A stretch of DNA of 33,227 nt, taken from contig RFPM01000010.1 in NCBI GenBank assembly GCA_009926125.1, positions 1-33,227 on the forward strand. The letters run 5' to 3'. This stretch comes from Flavobacteriales bacterium (GTDB lineage: Bacteria > Bacteroidota > Bacteroidia > Flavobacteriales_D > Crocinitomicaceae). The notes beneath the pieces were generated by a model, which did no database searches, was not told the origin of the DNA, and saw nothing but the letters and a program-made list of their open reading frames with translations. The stretch's first letter is position 1; each line of letters starts with the position of its first letter. The position numbers and the translations under genes are program-made. Below are positions 1-8,538 of the stretch, piece by piece.

Positions 1-822
1 AATTTACGTATTGCAAAATGGGCTAAAAGTCAAAACATCCCTGTCTATTATTACATTTCTCCACAGATTTGGGCTTGGAAAGAATCTCGAATTCACTTGA
101 TTAAAAAAACAGTTGAAAGGATGTATTGCATTTTACCTTTTGAAAAAGATTTTTACATGAAGCATTCGCTAAATGTATCGTATCTGGGACATCCACTGTT
201 AGATGAAGTAAATAAATTCAAAATCCTCAATTACAATAGTTTAGAATTAGAAAATAAAAGACCTATACTTGCTATTTTACCTGGAAGTAGAAAACAAGAA
301 ATAGAACGGAAATTACCACTTATGATAGCGGCAAGTTCTCAATTTCCTGAATATACAGTAATTGTAGCCTGTGCACCAAACCTTGATTTAGCATATTATG
401 AAAAGTTTAAAACTCAAGAGGTTTTATTTGTCAAAAATCAAACGTATAACTTACTTCAAAATGCAGAATTAGCGATTGTTACTTCTGGAACTGCTACGCT
501 TGAAGCAGCTCTTTTTAAAGTCCCACAAGTTGTTTGCTATAAGAGTTCTTTTATCTCCTTTTGGATAGCTAAAAAATTAATAAAGATTAAATTTATTTCT
601 TTGGTGAACTTAATTGCAAACAAAGAAATTGTCAGAGAACTTATTCAACGAGATTGTTCTTCAAGTAACATTGCTGGAGAATTAATAAAAATAAAAAAAG
701 GTGAAAAAAAAGCTATTCAAATGAATAAAGATTACAACGATTTAGTTGAACTATTAGGAAATGAAGGAGCAAGTTCAAGAGTTGCTGAGGACATGCTAAA
801 GAATTTATATTTAGCAAAATGA
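1..822 (+). CDS. lpxB: Lipid-A-disaccharide synthase LpxB, 5' truncated by the window edge
   Basis: The frame is open from nt 1 (NLRIAKWAKSQNIPVYYYISPQIWAWKESRIHLIKKTVERMYCILPFEKDFY...), with LpxB-like motifs YYISPQIWAWK, LGHPL, ILPGSRKQEI and VTSGTATLEAAL. The listed start at 97 is an internal TTG. Confidence 0.95.
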   Translation, partial: NLRIAKWAKSQNIPVYYYISPQIWAWKESRIHLIKKTVERMYCILPFEKDFYMKHSLNVSYLGHPLLDEVNKFKILNYNSLELENKRPILAILPGSRKQEIERKLPLMIAASSQFPEYTVIVACAPNLDLAYYEKFKTQEVLFVKNQTYNLLQNAELAIVTSGTATLEAALFKVPQVVCYKSSFISFWIAKKLIKIKFISLVNLIANKEIVRELIQRDCSSSNIAGELIKIKKGEKKAIQMNKDYNDLVELLGNEGASSRVAEDMLKNLYLAK

Positions 823-1970
823 AATTTTTTATCGCTTTTTGTTTTGCGTTTTGCGTTTTAGCTGCAAATTGCCAGACGATACGTGTTGGTTTATACACTG
901 AAAAGTCTCTTGAATCAATAGAATTATCTGGTTTTTCAGGTCAGTACTTATTAATTTCAGATTCTATAGTTAAAGAAATATCGCCTAAAGATATTCTTGA
1001 TGTAAAGATAATTGAAGGCAATCAAATGTCGCTTTTCTTGAATCAAAAATTTTATTCTTCACCATCTAAAATTTCATTGATACAACTACAGTGTATAAAT
1101 ACTTTGCTTATCCAGTCATCAAGTTCAAACTTAAAAAAAATAAGTTTTGAAGGGGATTTTGAAATCTCTTTAGTGGAAAAGCGCTTAAACATTATAAATT
1201 CACTGGATATCGAAGATTACATCAAAAGTGTAGTAGTTTCTGAATCCGGAATAAATTTGGATTTAGAGTATTATAAAGTTCAAGCTGTAATTAGTAGAAC
1301 CTATGCCATGAAATATTGGCAGAGACATGAGAATCAATCATTTAACATGTGTAATACTACGCATTGTCAAGTTTACGGACTTCGAAATAATACAAATCTG
1401 TTAATTGATTCAGCAGTTAAATCAACTAGGTCTTTAGTTATGAAATATAAAGATGACAGCTATTATCCAACTTTTTTTCATGCAAATTGCGGCGGACAAA
1501 CAAGTGAAACAGATTATATATGGAATGAGAAAATGGCTTGTTTTAAAAGTTTTCAAGATACATTTTGCAGAAAAACAAAGCAGGCAAACTGGGAAAAAGA
1601 AATCCCCTTGGAAAAATGGTCAAAATTTTTAACCGAAAAATATAATTTTCCTATTAATGATGAAAGTTCCATAGTTTTGATGTCAAATTTTATTCAAGAA
1701 AAAAGAATGGCTTTTTTTATTCATCCTCGTTATGGAATACCATTGAGAGATTTACGTGATGAATTTGATTTAAAATCTACTTTTTTTAACTGTCAAGTCA
1801 AAGATAATATTGTTTATTTGAAAGGAAAAGGAAATGGGCATGGTGTAGGATTATGTCAAGAAGGAGCAATTATTATGGCAAGTAAAGGGTATGATTTTAA
1901 GCAAATTTTAGCTTATTATTACACTGATATGTATTTGGATAAAATTGTAAAACTTAGACTAAATAGGTAG
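819..1970 (+). CDS. SpoIID/LytB domain-containing protein, exported
   Basis: Signal peptide, then SLDIEDYIKSVVVSESG, YKVQAVISRTYAMKYW, FFHANCGGQTSE and GNGHGVGLCQEGAIIMASKGYDFKQILAYYYTD, all typical of SpoIID/LytB. Overlaps the lpxB stop by 4 nt. Confidence 0.9.
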   Translation: MKFFIAFCFAFCVLAANCQTIRVGLYTEKSLESIELSGFSGQYLLISDSIVKEISPKDILDVKIIEGNQMSLFLNQKFYSSPSKISLIQLQCINTLLIQSSSSNLKKISFEGDFEISLVEKRLNIINSLDIEDYIKSVVVSESGINLDLEYYKVQAVISRTYAMKYWQRHENQSFNMCNTTHCQVYGLRNNTNLLIDSAVKSTRSLVMKYKDDSYYPTFFHANCGGQTSETDYIWNEKMACFKSFQDTFCRKTKQANWEKEIPLEKWSKFLTEKYNFPINDESSIVLMSNFIQEKRMAFFIHPRYGIPLRDLRDEFDLKSTFFNCQVKDNIVYLKGKGNGHGVGLCQEGAIIMASKGYDFKQILAYYYTDMYLDKIVKLRLNR

Positions 1971-1984
1971 TTTACAGATTAGAA

Positions 1985-2773
1985 TTAATTACTAACAGCA
2001 CTAATCGCTGCTCTTAAATCATCTGAAATAATTCCACTCGGTCTTTTTTGAAGTGCACTTTTTACACCTTTTGGTGAGCGAATTTCAAATAAGTATATTT
2101 TTTTATTTTGTGCTATTATTTCATTTACTTGAGATTTATTTATTACAGCACTTCGTATTATAAACCCTTTTATCATTGGTTCATCAGTAAGAATTATTTT
2201 TGCATTTTGAAAATCATCACTAGCAAAATAAACATTGAATTCATCTATGAAAAAGGGAATCCAACTTGGATCAGAGAGAATTATATTACACTTGTTAGGT
2301 AAATTTATCGCTAATAAGGCAGCTTTGAAATCTTCTGCAGAAACACTGCTTTCTGCGCATTTATTCCATGTTTTAAGATCTAAAAAAAAACTTTTGTCTT
2401 CAAAATTGTGAAAAGGAATTTGACATAACTCTGCGAGTTTTTCTTGCTTTAAACTACTATATCGTAAAGTTTTTAGGTATTCACTTGTATTGCTTGGAAT
2501 ACAATTTATCCCGTTCGTTTCTTCGTTCAATAGTTCATCGTGAAACAACCACAGACGACCATTTAAATCCATTTGAACGTCAATTTCAACTCCATTTGAA
2601 CCAGGAATAGTGAGCGCAAGCTCAATTGCCTCCATTGAATTGTCGTGAAAAATCGAATTAGGCATTTCAAGTCCCATTCCAGCGTGACCAATAACTTGTA
2701 CTTCAGAAAAATCCTCTTTTTTTGAACAAGAAAGCAGCAGTAGAACAAGAAAATAGAGCAATCTAAAAGGCAT
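1985..2773 (-). CDS. Glycerophosphodiester phosphodiesterase family lipoprotein
   Basis: Lipobox-like LLLSCSKK at the N-terminus, GHAGMGLEMPNS...EIDVQMDLNGRLWLFHDE (GDPD catalytic motif) and C-terminal GIISDDL. Confidence 0.75.
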   Translation of the reverse strand: MPFRLLYFLVLLLLSCSKKEDFSEVQVIGHAGMGLEMPNSIFHDNSMEAIELALTIPGSNGVEIDVQMDLNGRLWLFHDELLNEETNGINCIPSNTSEYLKTLRYSSLKQEKLAELCQIPFHNFEDKSFFLDLKTWNKCAESSVSAEDFKAALLAINLPNKCNIILSDPSWIPFFIDEFNVYFASDDFQNAKIILTDEPMIKGFIIRSAVINKSQVNEIIAQNKKIYLFEIRSPKGVKSALQKRPSGIISDDLRAAISAVSN

Positions 2774-3275
2774 AACTCAGTCCGATTTTCAAGTTGAAAT
2801 TAGTACTTCTAATAGAATAACGCTCATTTTTATCAGACTTAAATGTTTCCCAAAATGGTCCAATTCCTGCGGTATGAAAAAATTGTATGCGTTTCCCATA
2901 AAATAAACTATAGCCAAGAAGAAGATCATTGTATAGATGCCAAACTTTTACTTTTTGGTTGCACATGTTGTATTGAATTGATGGTCCAAATTGAAATGTG
3001 TTCTTATCGATTAAACGGAAGACAAAAGAACAGTTAGTTTCTGGAAAAAACTTTTGAGCAGAATACAAGGTTTTAACGGCTGTCTGTAATCCGAAAGAAG
3101 CAGAAAATAGTGGGAAATGATGCGTATATGAAATCCCATGAAAAAGTTCGTAATTTAAATATGAGTAGGAGGTAGTTAGTGATAGAAGATTTAGACTTTT
3201 TTTTGCCTTGGTTTCTAAATTTTGAGAAAATGAATTGAAATAAATAAAAGTAAAAACTAGGATTATAGTCCTCAT
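2763..3275 (-). CDS. Hypothetical secreted protein, possibly outer-membrane beta-barrel
   Basis: Signal peptide (MRTIILVFTFIYFNSFSQ), alternating aromatic/hydrophobic strands and a C-terminal aromatic residue (LKIGLSYAF). Overlaps the downstream GDPD start by 11 nt. Confidence 0.6.
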   Translation of the reverse strand: MRTIILVFTFIYFNSFSQNLETKAKKSLNLLSLTTSYSYLNYELFHGISYTHHFPLFSASFGLQTAVKTLYSAQKFFPETNCSFVFRLIDKNTFQFGPSIQYNMCNQKVKVWHLYNDLLLGYSLFYGKRIQFFHTAGIGPFWETFKSDKNERYSIRSTNFNLKIGLSYAF

Positions 3276-3284
3276 GACAATTTT

Positions 3285-3425
3285 TTAGTCAAATTTCGGA
3301 CAATTTTTGCAAGCATGATTTTTAGTTTTATATTTTTTACAACATTTCTTCTTTTTGGAGCAATCGCATATGCTACAATTAAGTATTAGTTGTCCTTCAG
3401 GAGAATGATTTTGTGCCTCTTTCAT
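3285..3425 (-). CDS. 46-aa Cys-rich small protein, absent from the ORF track
   Basis: Reverse strand translates from ATG 3425 to TAA 3285: MKEAQNHSPEGQLILNCSICDCSKKKKCCKKYKTKNHACKNCPKFD*. It has seven Cys (CxxCxC...CC...CxxC). A well-placed promoter lies upstream and the next gene starts 9 nt downstream. Confidence 0.7.
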   Translation of the reverse strand: MKEAQNHSPEGQLILNCSICDCSKKKKCCKKYKTKNHACKNCPKFD

Positions 3426-3427
3426 TA

Positions 3428-3444
3428 TTTAGAATAATTCTAAA
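3428..3444. promoter_or_regulatory. Perfect palindrome, candidate Fur/PerR-type operator
   Basis: TTTAGAATAATTCTAAA: 8-nt arms TTTAGAAT/ATTCTAAA around a central A. The inner 15-mer TTAGAAT-A-ATTCTAA has 7-1-7 symmetry with an AATnATT core, and sits between the -7 box and the start codon of the Cys-rich ORF. Confidence 0.55.
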
Positions 3445-3472
3445 CAAAGTTAAAAATTATTTTTGAAGTCAA
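3445..3472 (-). promoter_or_regulatory. Bacteroidota housekeeping promoter for the Cys-rich ORF operon
   Basis: On the minus strand: TTG (3472-3470)-N17-TAACTTTG (3452-3445), matching TTG-N17-21-TAnnTTTG. Confidence 0.6.
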
Positions 3473-3482
3473 GTAAAATTGT

Positions 3483-3510
3483 AAAAAAAAAATGCCCTGA
3501 AAAGGGCATT
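3483..3510 (-). terminator. Rho-independent terminator of gdhA
   Basis: Hairpin AATGCCC-TGAAAA-GGGCATT followed on the minus strand by a T10 run (A run at 3483-3492 on plus), 26 nt after the gdhA stop. Confidence 0.85.
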
Positions 3511-3535
3511 AATTTATTTAAAGAGTTCTAAGATC

Positions 3536-4891
3536 TTAAACCAAACCTTGATCAATCATAGAATCTGCAACTTTTACAAATCCTGCGATATTTGCACCTT
3601 TTACGTAATCGATAGTTCCATCTGCTTCTTTTCCATATTGAACGCAAGCAGTGTGAATGGAAACCATTATTCCGTGAAGTTTTGAATCAACTTCTTCCGC
3701 TGTCCAAGATAGACGCAATGAATTTTGTGACATCTCTAAACCAGAAGTTGCAACACCTCCAGCATTGGATGCTTTTCCAGGAGCAAATTGAACTTTAGCA
3801 TTTTGAAATGCTGTAATTGCTTCAGGTGTTGAGGGCATATTTGCGCCTTCAGCTACACATTGTACACCATTTGCAATAAGTGCTTTTGCTTCAGCTTCAT
3901 TTAATTCATTTTGAGTTGCACATGGTAAAGCAATATCAACTTTTACTTCCCAAGGTCTTTTTCCAGCTATAAATTTTGCAGATGGATATTTAGTAGCATA
4001 TTCTGAAATTCTACCACGTTTCACATTTTTCAATTCCATTACAAAAGCTAATTTATCAGCCGTAATTCCTTCAGAATCGTAAATGTATCCTTCAGAATCT
4101 GACAATGTAACAACTTTAGCTCCTAATTGCGTTGCTTTTTCAGTTGCGTATTGTGCAACATTTCCTGAACCAGAAACAGCGACAATCTTTCCTTTAAATG
4201 AATCATTTTTTGTTGCTAACATCTCTTTAGCAAAATAAACTGTTCCATATCCTGTTGCTTCTGGGCGAATTAAAGATCCTCCCCAGTTTCTTCCTTTACC
4301 AGTTAAAACTCCAGTAAATTCGTTTCGTATTCTTTTATATTGACCAAACATATAACCAATTTCTCTTCCGCCAACACCAATATCACCTGCTGGAACGTCT
4401 GTATCTGGTCCGATGTGTCTGCATAATTCTGTCATAAAAGATTGACAAAATTTCATTACTTCATTATCAGATTTTCCTTTTGGGTCAAAGTCAGAACCTC
4501 CTTTTCCTCCGCCCATTGGCAAAGTTGTAAGTGAATTCTTAAATGTTTGTTCGAAACCTAAGAATTTTAAAATTGAAAGATTCACAGAAGGGTGGAAGCG
4601 AAGCCCTCCTTTATATGGACCGATAGCAGAATTAAATTCTACTCGATAACCTCTGTTTACTTGAATCTCTCCTTTGTCGTCTAACCAAGGAACTCTAAAC
4701 AAAATAGTTCTTTCGGGTTCAACGATTCTATCAAGAATTTTGAAAGATTTATATTTTGGGTGTTCTTCCATAAACGGAATTACCGCTTCTGCTACTTCTT
4801 GCACAGCTTGAAGAAACTCAGTTTCGTGTGAATTTTTTAATCGAACACTGTTCATAAATTGCTCGATTTCTGTATGATAATTTTTAGACAT
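3536..4891 (-). CDS. gdhA: NADP-specific glutamate dehydrogenase
   Basis: Full-length 451 aa with [60 protein letters not shown] and [10 protein letters not shown], characteristic of hexameric GDH. Confidence 0.97.
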   Translation of the reverse strand: MSKNYHTEIEQFMNSVRLKNSHETEFLQAVQEVAEAVIPFMEEHPKYKSFKILDRIVEPERTILFRVPWLDDKGEIQVNRGYRVEFNSAIGPYKGGLRFHPSVNLSILKFLGFEQTFKNSLTTLPMGGGKGGSDFDPKGKSDNEVMKFCQSFMTELCRHIGPDTDVPAGDIGVGGREIGYMFGQYKRIRNEFTGVLTGKGRNWGGSLIRPEATGYGTVYFAKEMLATKNDSFKGKIVAVSGSGNVAQYATEKATQLGAKVVTLSDSEGYIYDSEGITADKLAFVMELKNVKRGRISEYATKYPSAKFIAGKRPWEVKVDIALPCATQNELNEAEAKALIANGVQCVAEGANMPSTPEAITAFQNAKVQFAPGKASNAGGVATSGLEMSQNSLRLSWTAEEVDSKLHGIMVSIHTACVQYGKEADGTIDYVKGANIAGFVKVADSMIDQGLV

Positions 4892-4920
4892 ATATATATT
4901 TTTTTTAAAATTAATCGTCG

Positions 4921-4949
4921 CAAATGTAGATAAGATTTTTGATTCTCAA
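4921..4949 (-). promoter_or_regulatory. gdhA promoter, Bacteroidota type
   Basis: On the minus strand: TTG (4949-4947)-N18-TACATTTG (4928-4921), about 30 nt upstream of the gdhA ATG. Confidence 0.6.
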
Positions 4950-4951
4950 TT

Positions 4952-5111
4952 CACTAAATTTGAATAATTTATTAGTGTCAAATTTACACTTAGATTGTAC
5001 TTTATTTGTATTTACAAGTAAGATTCAAGTAGATCTAATTTTTTAAATCTTTGTTTTAATCAAATTTGACTTAAATTTACAATTAGGCAACCCATTAAAA
5101 AATTGGTCGTT
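4952..5111 (+). promoter_or_regulatory. Repeated regulatory module, copy A, with candidate ECF-sigma promoter
   Basis: GGCAAC (5086-5091)-N16-CGTT (5108-5111). The upstream block includes AGTAGATCTAATTTTTTA and AAATTTGACTT, and an inverted repeat CACTAA...TTAGTG (4952-4957/4972-4977). Closely matches 5672-5828. Confidence 0.6.
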
Positions 5112-5136
5112 ATTCATTAAATTCACCTAAAATAAA

Positions 5137-5670
5137 ATGATAAAAAAATTACTATTAGGAACTCTACTACTATTGAGTACAACTAACATATTCTCACAAA
5201 ACAACACAATTGAAGGCAAATGGAAAATGCTAAACTTCGACAATACGCTGTATATTTTTGAAAATGGTGAACGGTTCACCTATTATTGTATCGCAGGAAA
5301 TTGCGATTCCTTATACAACACCTTTGAGGCTGGAGACGGCAATCATATTCCTGGAACAGAAGATTACTCCGTGTCTAACGATACAATTATTATGGATTAC
5401 CATTTTGGAAATATCTTAGTTAGTCGAATGGTATTTAGTTGTGAAGGAAACATCGCCACATTCGTTGACCAGAATAATTTGAATTACGTTCGTTTAGGAA
5501 CGAATATTAACGATTGTATTTCGGCATCCCTTGCTGAACAAACTCAAAATTCGTCATTAATGAATGGTAAATACTATGACTTATTAGGTAGAGAAATTAA
5601 AGACATAGCAACATACTCAATTAATTCTCTTTACATCAAGAACGGTAGAAAATATATCAAAACTCAGTAA
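5137..5670 (+). CDS. Hypothetical secreted protein with a short T9SS type A-like C-terminal tail
   Basis: Signal peptide MIKKLLLGTLLLLSTTNIFSQ, then a C-terminal MNGKYYDLLGREIKDIATYSINSLYIKNGRKYIKTQ that resembles type A sorting tails. Confidence 0.65.
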   Translation: MIKKLLLGTLLLLSTTNIFSQNNTIEGKWKMLNFDNTLYIFENGERFTYYCIAGNCDSLYNTFEAGDGNHIPGTEDYSVSNDTIIMDYHFGNILVSRMVFSCEGNIATFVDQNNLNYVRLGTNINDCISASLAEQTQNSSLMNGKYYDLLGREIKDIATYSINSLYIKNGRKYIKTQ

Positions 5671-5671
5671 T

Positions 5672-5828
5672 AAACTATTGATTAAATTATTAGTTTGAAA
5701 TTTATATTTTGAACCTTGGAAGTGAATTTATGTGGAAGAATGAAGTACATCTAATTTTTTATAAATTTATTTTCAGTAAATTTGACTTGTATTTTATAAT
5801 TAGGCAACCTCTAACAAAATATGTCGTT
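5672..5828 (+). promoter_or_regulatory. Repeated regulatory module, copy B, with candidate ECF-sigma promoter
   Basis: GGCAAC (5803-5808)-N16-CGTT (5825-5828), the same spacing as copy A. Shared upstream blocks AGTACATCTAATTTTTTA and AAATTTGACTT, and an inverted repeat AAACTA...TAGTTT (5672-5677/5691-5696). Confidence 0.6.
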
Positions 5829-5860
5829 TATAAAAAGTTACAAAAAATAAAAATTAGCTT

Positions 5861-8536
5861 ATGAAAAATTGGATACATTCAATTTCACTTTTATTCTTAG
5901 TCTTCTCTTTAAATTCATTTGAAATTTATAGTCAAGTAACACTTTGTTTAGGAGCAGATGCAACTATTTGTCCTGGTCAAGGTTTTACCATTAACGACTG
6001 TGCAAATGTTGGAGGTTCGATTGGAGGAGGTGGAGGTGCAGCATATAATACTAGCACTATTCCTTTTGCTCCAGATCCTTTAACAGCTGGCACCCAGGTT
6101 GCTTTAGGAGATGATGCTTTATCAGGTGTTTTAGATATCGGCTTTTCTTTTTGCTATTACGGAAATACTTACACACAATTTAATATAGGTTCAAATAATT
6201 TCATTTCTTTTCCTCCAAATGCTAATGCAACATGGGTCACAACACCAATTCCCAACGCTGGTTTTGTTCCTCAGAATGCTATTATGGGGCCGTGGCAAGA
6301 TATTCATCCTGGTTTAGGTGGTACAGTAACGTATCAATTATATGGCGTAGCTCCATTTAGAAGAATGTCAGTTTCTTGGAATAATATTCCGATGTTTAGT
6401 TGTACGGGACAGTTGTATTCAAGTCAAGTTATTATATATGAGACAACAAATGTAATTGAAACTCACATTGTAAATAAATCAGTTTGTGCCGGATGGAATA
6501 GCGGAAATGCTGTTCATGGCTTACATAATATTGATGGAACTGCCGCAATTGTTGTAAATAATAGAAACAATACACAATGGACAGCAACAAATGAAGGCAC
6601 TCGCTTTATGCCTGGAGCTCTTGGAATCGAGTGGGCAAGTACTAATGGGGCAAATTATCCTTATAATAATGGTGTGTTAACGATACCTGCTGTTCAAGTT
6701 ATTGCAGGAACAACGGGGTATTTTTTGCGTTCAACTTGCGGAGGAGGAAATGCAATCTCTGATACATCATGGATTACACAAGCAAGTCCGTCTGTTTCAC
6801 TTGTTGCACAAACTGATATATGCTCTCAAGGAATTGGAAGCATTACTGCAACTCCAGGAGCTGGCTCTCCTGGACCATACACATACACGTGGTCTCCATC
6901 TCCTGCAATTCCTTTGGCAAATCTAGCAGCTAATATAAATTTATTTGGAGGGTCTTATACGCTAACTCAAGTTGATGGTAACAATTGCACTTCCACTTCT
7001 TCAGCTGTAGTTGGTGATAACCCAGCAGTATTTACTTCAACAATAGTTCCTGTATCTTGTCCAGGAGGTTCTGACGGTACTGCGACAGCTATTTCTACCC
7101 CACAAAGCGCAGCAACAACTTATTTATGGGGAGGCGGAGAAACTACACAAACAATAACTGGATTAACTGTTGGAACCTATACTTGTTTTATTCAAGCTGC
7201 CTCTGGTTGCTCACAAAATCTTGTTATAAACGTAACACAGATACCTTATTTAAACCTTGTGATTTCAAATCAACAAGATGTAAATTGTAATTCTGCTAAT
7301 AATGGTATTGCTACTATTTCTGTTACTCAAGGTAGTACTCCTTATACTTTTAGTTGGAATACATCATCTTCAGTATCCAATACGGCAAATAATCTTGTTC
7401 CAGGGACAAATACATTAACAGTTACAGACGCAAATGGGTGCATTAATGACATTTCTGTACTTATTAATGAACCACAACCCTTAGCTATTACATTTGTTTC
7501 TCCAGATTCGATGATTTGTTCAGAGTCATCAATTGATTTAACTGCAGTTGGATCCGGAGGTTCGACAGCTTATATATTCACTTGGACAGAAAATGGTGTT
7601 CCAATTGGAAATGGCTCAACGATAAATGTTGATCCGATAAATACTGGAAATATATATTGTGTCACATTATCCGAACTCTGCGGTTCGCCAATACCGCCAC
7701 AAGAATGTTTAACTATTACCTTTCCAACTCCAATTACTCCAATTACAGTCCCGGATGATTCTAAAAAATGCTTACCAGGTGATTTTCTATTTTCAAACAC
7801 GTCTATAAATGGCTCAGAAATTGCAACAATGGATTATTCTTTTTCTAATGGTTTCGCATATAGCACAACTGATTTAAATCCTTTGTCCGCAATCTTTCCA
7901 TATGCTGGTGTTTACGGTGTTGATTTAACGGCAACCTCTATTTATGGCTGTATTTATACTTCCCAAATACCAAATATTATTGAAGTTACACCTCTTCCAA
8001 TTGCAGGTTTCACAATTTCAAAAAATCCTGCTACATGGTTTGAAACAACTATTCAGACAAATGATGTTTCATTCGGTAACATTTCAAATTATATGTGGTC
8101 TAGTGATGGCGCTTCAAATATTACAAGTAATGGCAATAATGCATTTATATCTTACCCCGAGGGGATAACTGGCAACTATGAAATCATGTTGATAGTAACA
8201 GATAGTGAGGGATGTATTGATTCTACAATACTGACAATGGAAATTGTTCCTGATATTATTTTTTACACTCCAAATTCATTTACGCCTGATGATGATGAAC
8301 ACAATCAATCATGGAATTTTTATATTGAGGGGATTGATTTCGCAAATTTCTCCTTAGAAATTTATAACCGTTGGGGAGAAGTAATTTGGCAAACAAATGA
8401 TTCAAAAGCTTCATGGGATGGCTATTATAATGGATCAATAGTTCAAGCAGGCTCGTATGTTTGGAAAGCCTCTTATAAAGCCCTAGATAATGACGACAAG
8501 AAACAAAGAACAGGATTAATTAATGTGATTCGTTAA
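5861..8536 (+). CDS. T9SS type B sorting domain (CHU_C) surface protein with SprB-like repeats
   Basis: Signal peptide. Repeats such as NCNSANNGIATISVTQGSTPYTFSWN...LTVTDANGCIND resemble SprB repeats. C-terminal FTPDDDEHNQSWNFYIEGIDFANFSLEIYNRWGEVIWQTN...WDGYYNGSIVQAGSYVWK is the gliding-motility-associated CTD. Confidence 0.92.
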   Translation: MKNWIHSISLLFLVFSLNSFEIYSQVTLCLGADATICPGQGFTINDCANVGGSIGGGGGAAYNTSTIPFAPDPLTAGTQVALGDDALSGVLDIGFSFCYYGNTYTQFNIGSNNFISFPPNANATWVTTPIPNAGFVPQNAIMGPWQDIHPGLGGTVTYQLYGVAPFRRMSVSWNNIPMFSCTGQLYSSQVIIYETTNVIETHIVNKSVCAGWNSGNAVHGLHNIDGTAAIVVNNRNNTQWTATNEGTRFMPGALGIEWASTNGANYPYNNGVLTIPAVQVIAGTTGYFLRSTCGGGNAISDTSWITQASPSVSLVAQTDICSQGIGSITATPGAGSPGPYTYTWSPSPAIPLANLAANINLFGGSYTLTQVDGNNCTSTSSAVVGDNPAVFTSTIVPVSCPGGSDGTATAISTPQSAATTYLWGGGETTQTITGLTVGTYTCFIQAASGCSQNLVINVTQIPYLNLVISNQQDVNCNSANNGIATISVTQGSTPYTFSWNTSSSVSNTANNLVPGTNTLTVTDANGCINDISVLINEPQPLAITFVSPDSMICSESSIDLTAVGSGGSTAYIFTWTENGVPIGNGSTINVDPINTGNIYCVTLSELCGSPIPPQECLTITFPTPITPITVPDDSKKCLPGDFLFSNTSINGSEIATMDYSFSNGFAYSTTDLNPLSAIFPYAGVYGVDLTATSIYGCIYTSQIPNIIEVTPLPIAGFTISKNPATWFETTIQTNDVSFGNISNYMWSSDGASNITSNGNNAFISYPEGITGNYEIMLIVTDSEGCIDSTILTMEIVPDIIFYTPNSFTPDDDEHNQSWNFYIEGIDFANFSLEIYNRWGEVIWQTNDSKASWDGYYNGSIVQAGSYVWKASYKALDNDDKKQRTGLINVIR

Positions 8537-8538
8537 AA

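Noticed and set aside
97-99. Listed TTG start of lpxB at 97
   Set aside because: The reading frame is open with clear LpxB sequence from nt 1; the gene is simply truncated by the window.
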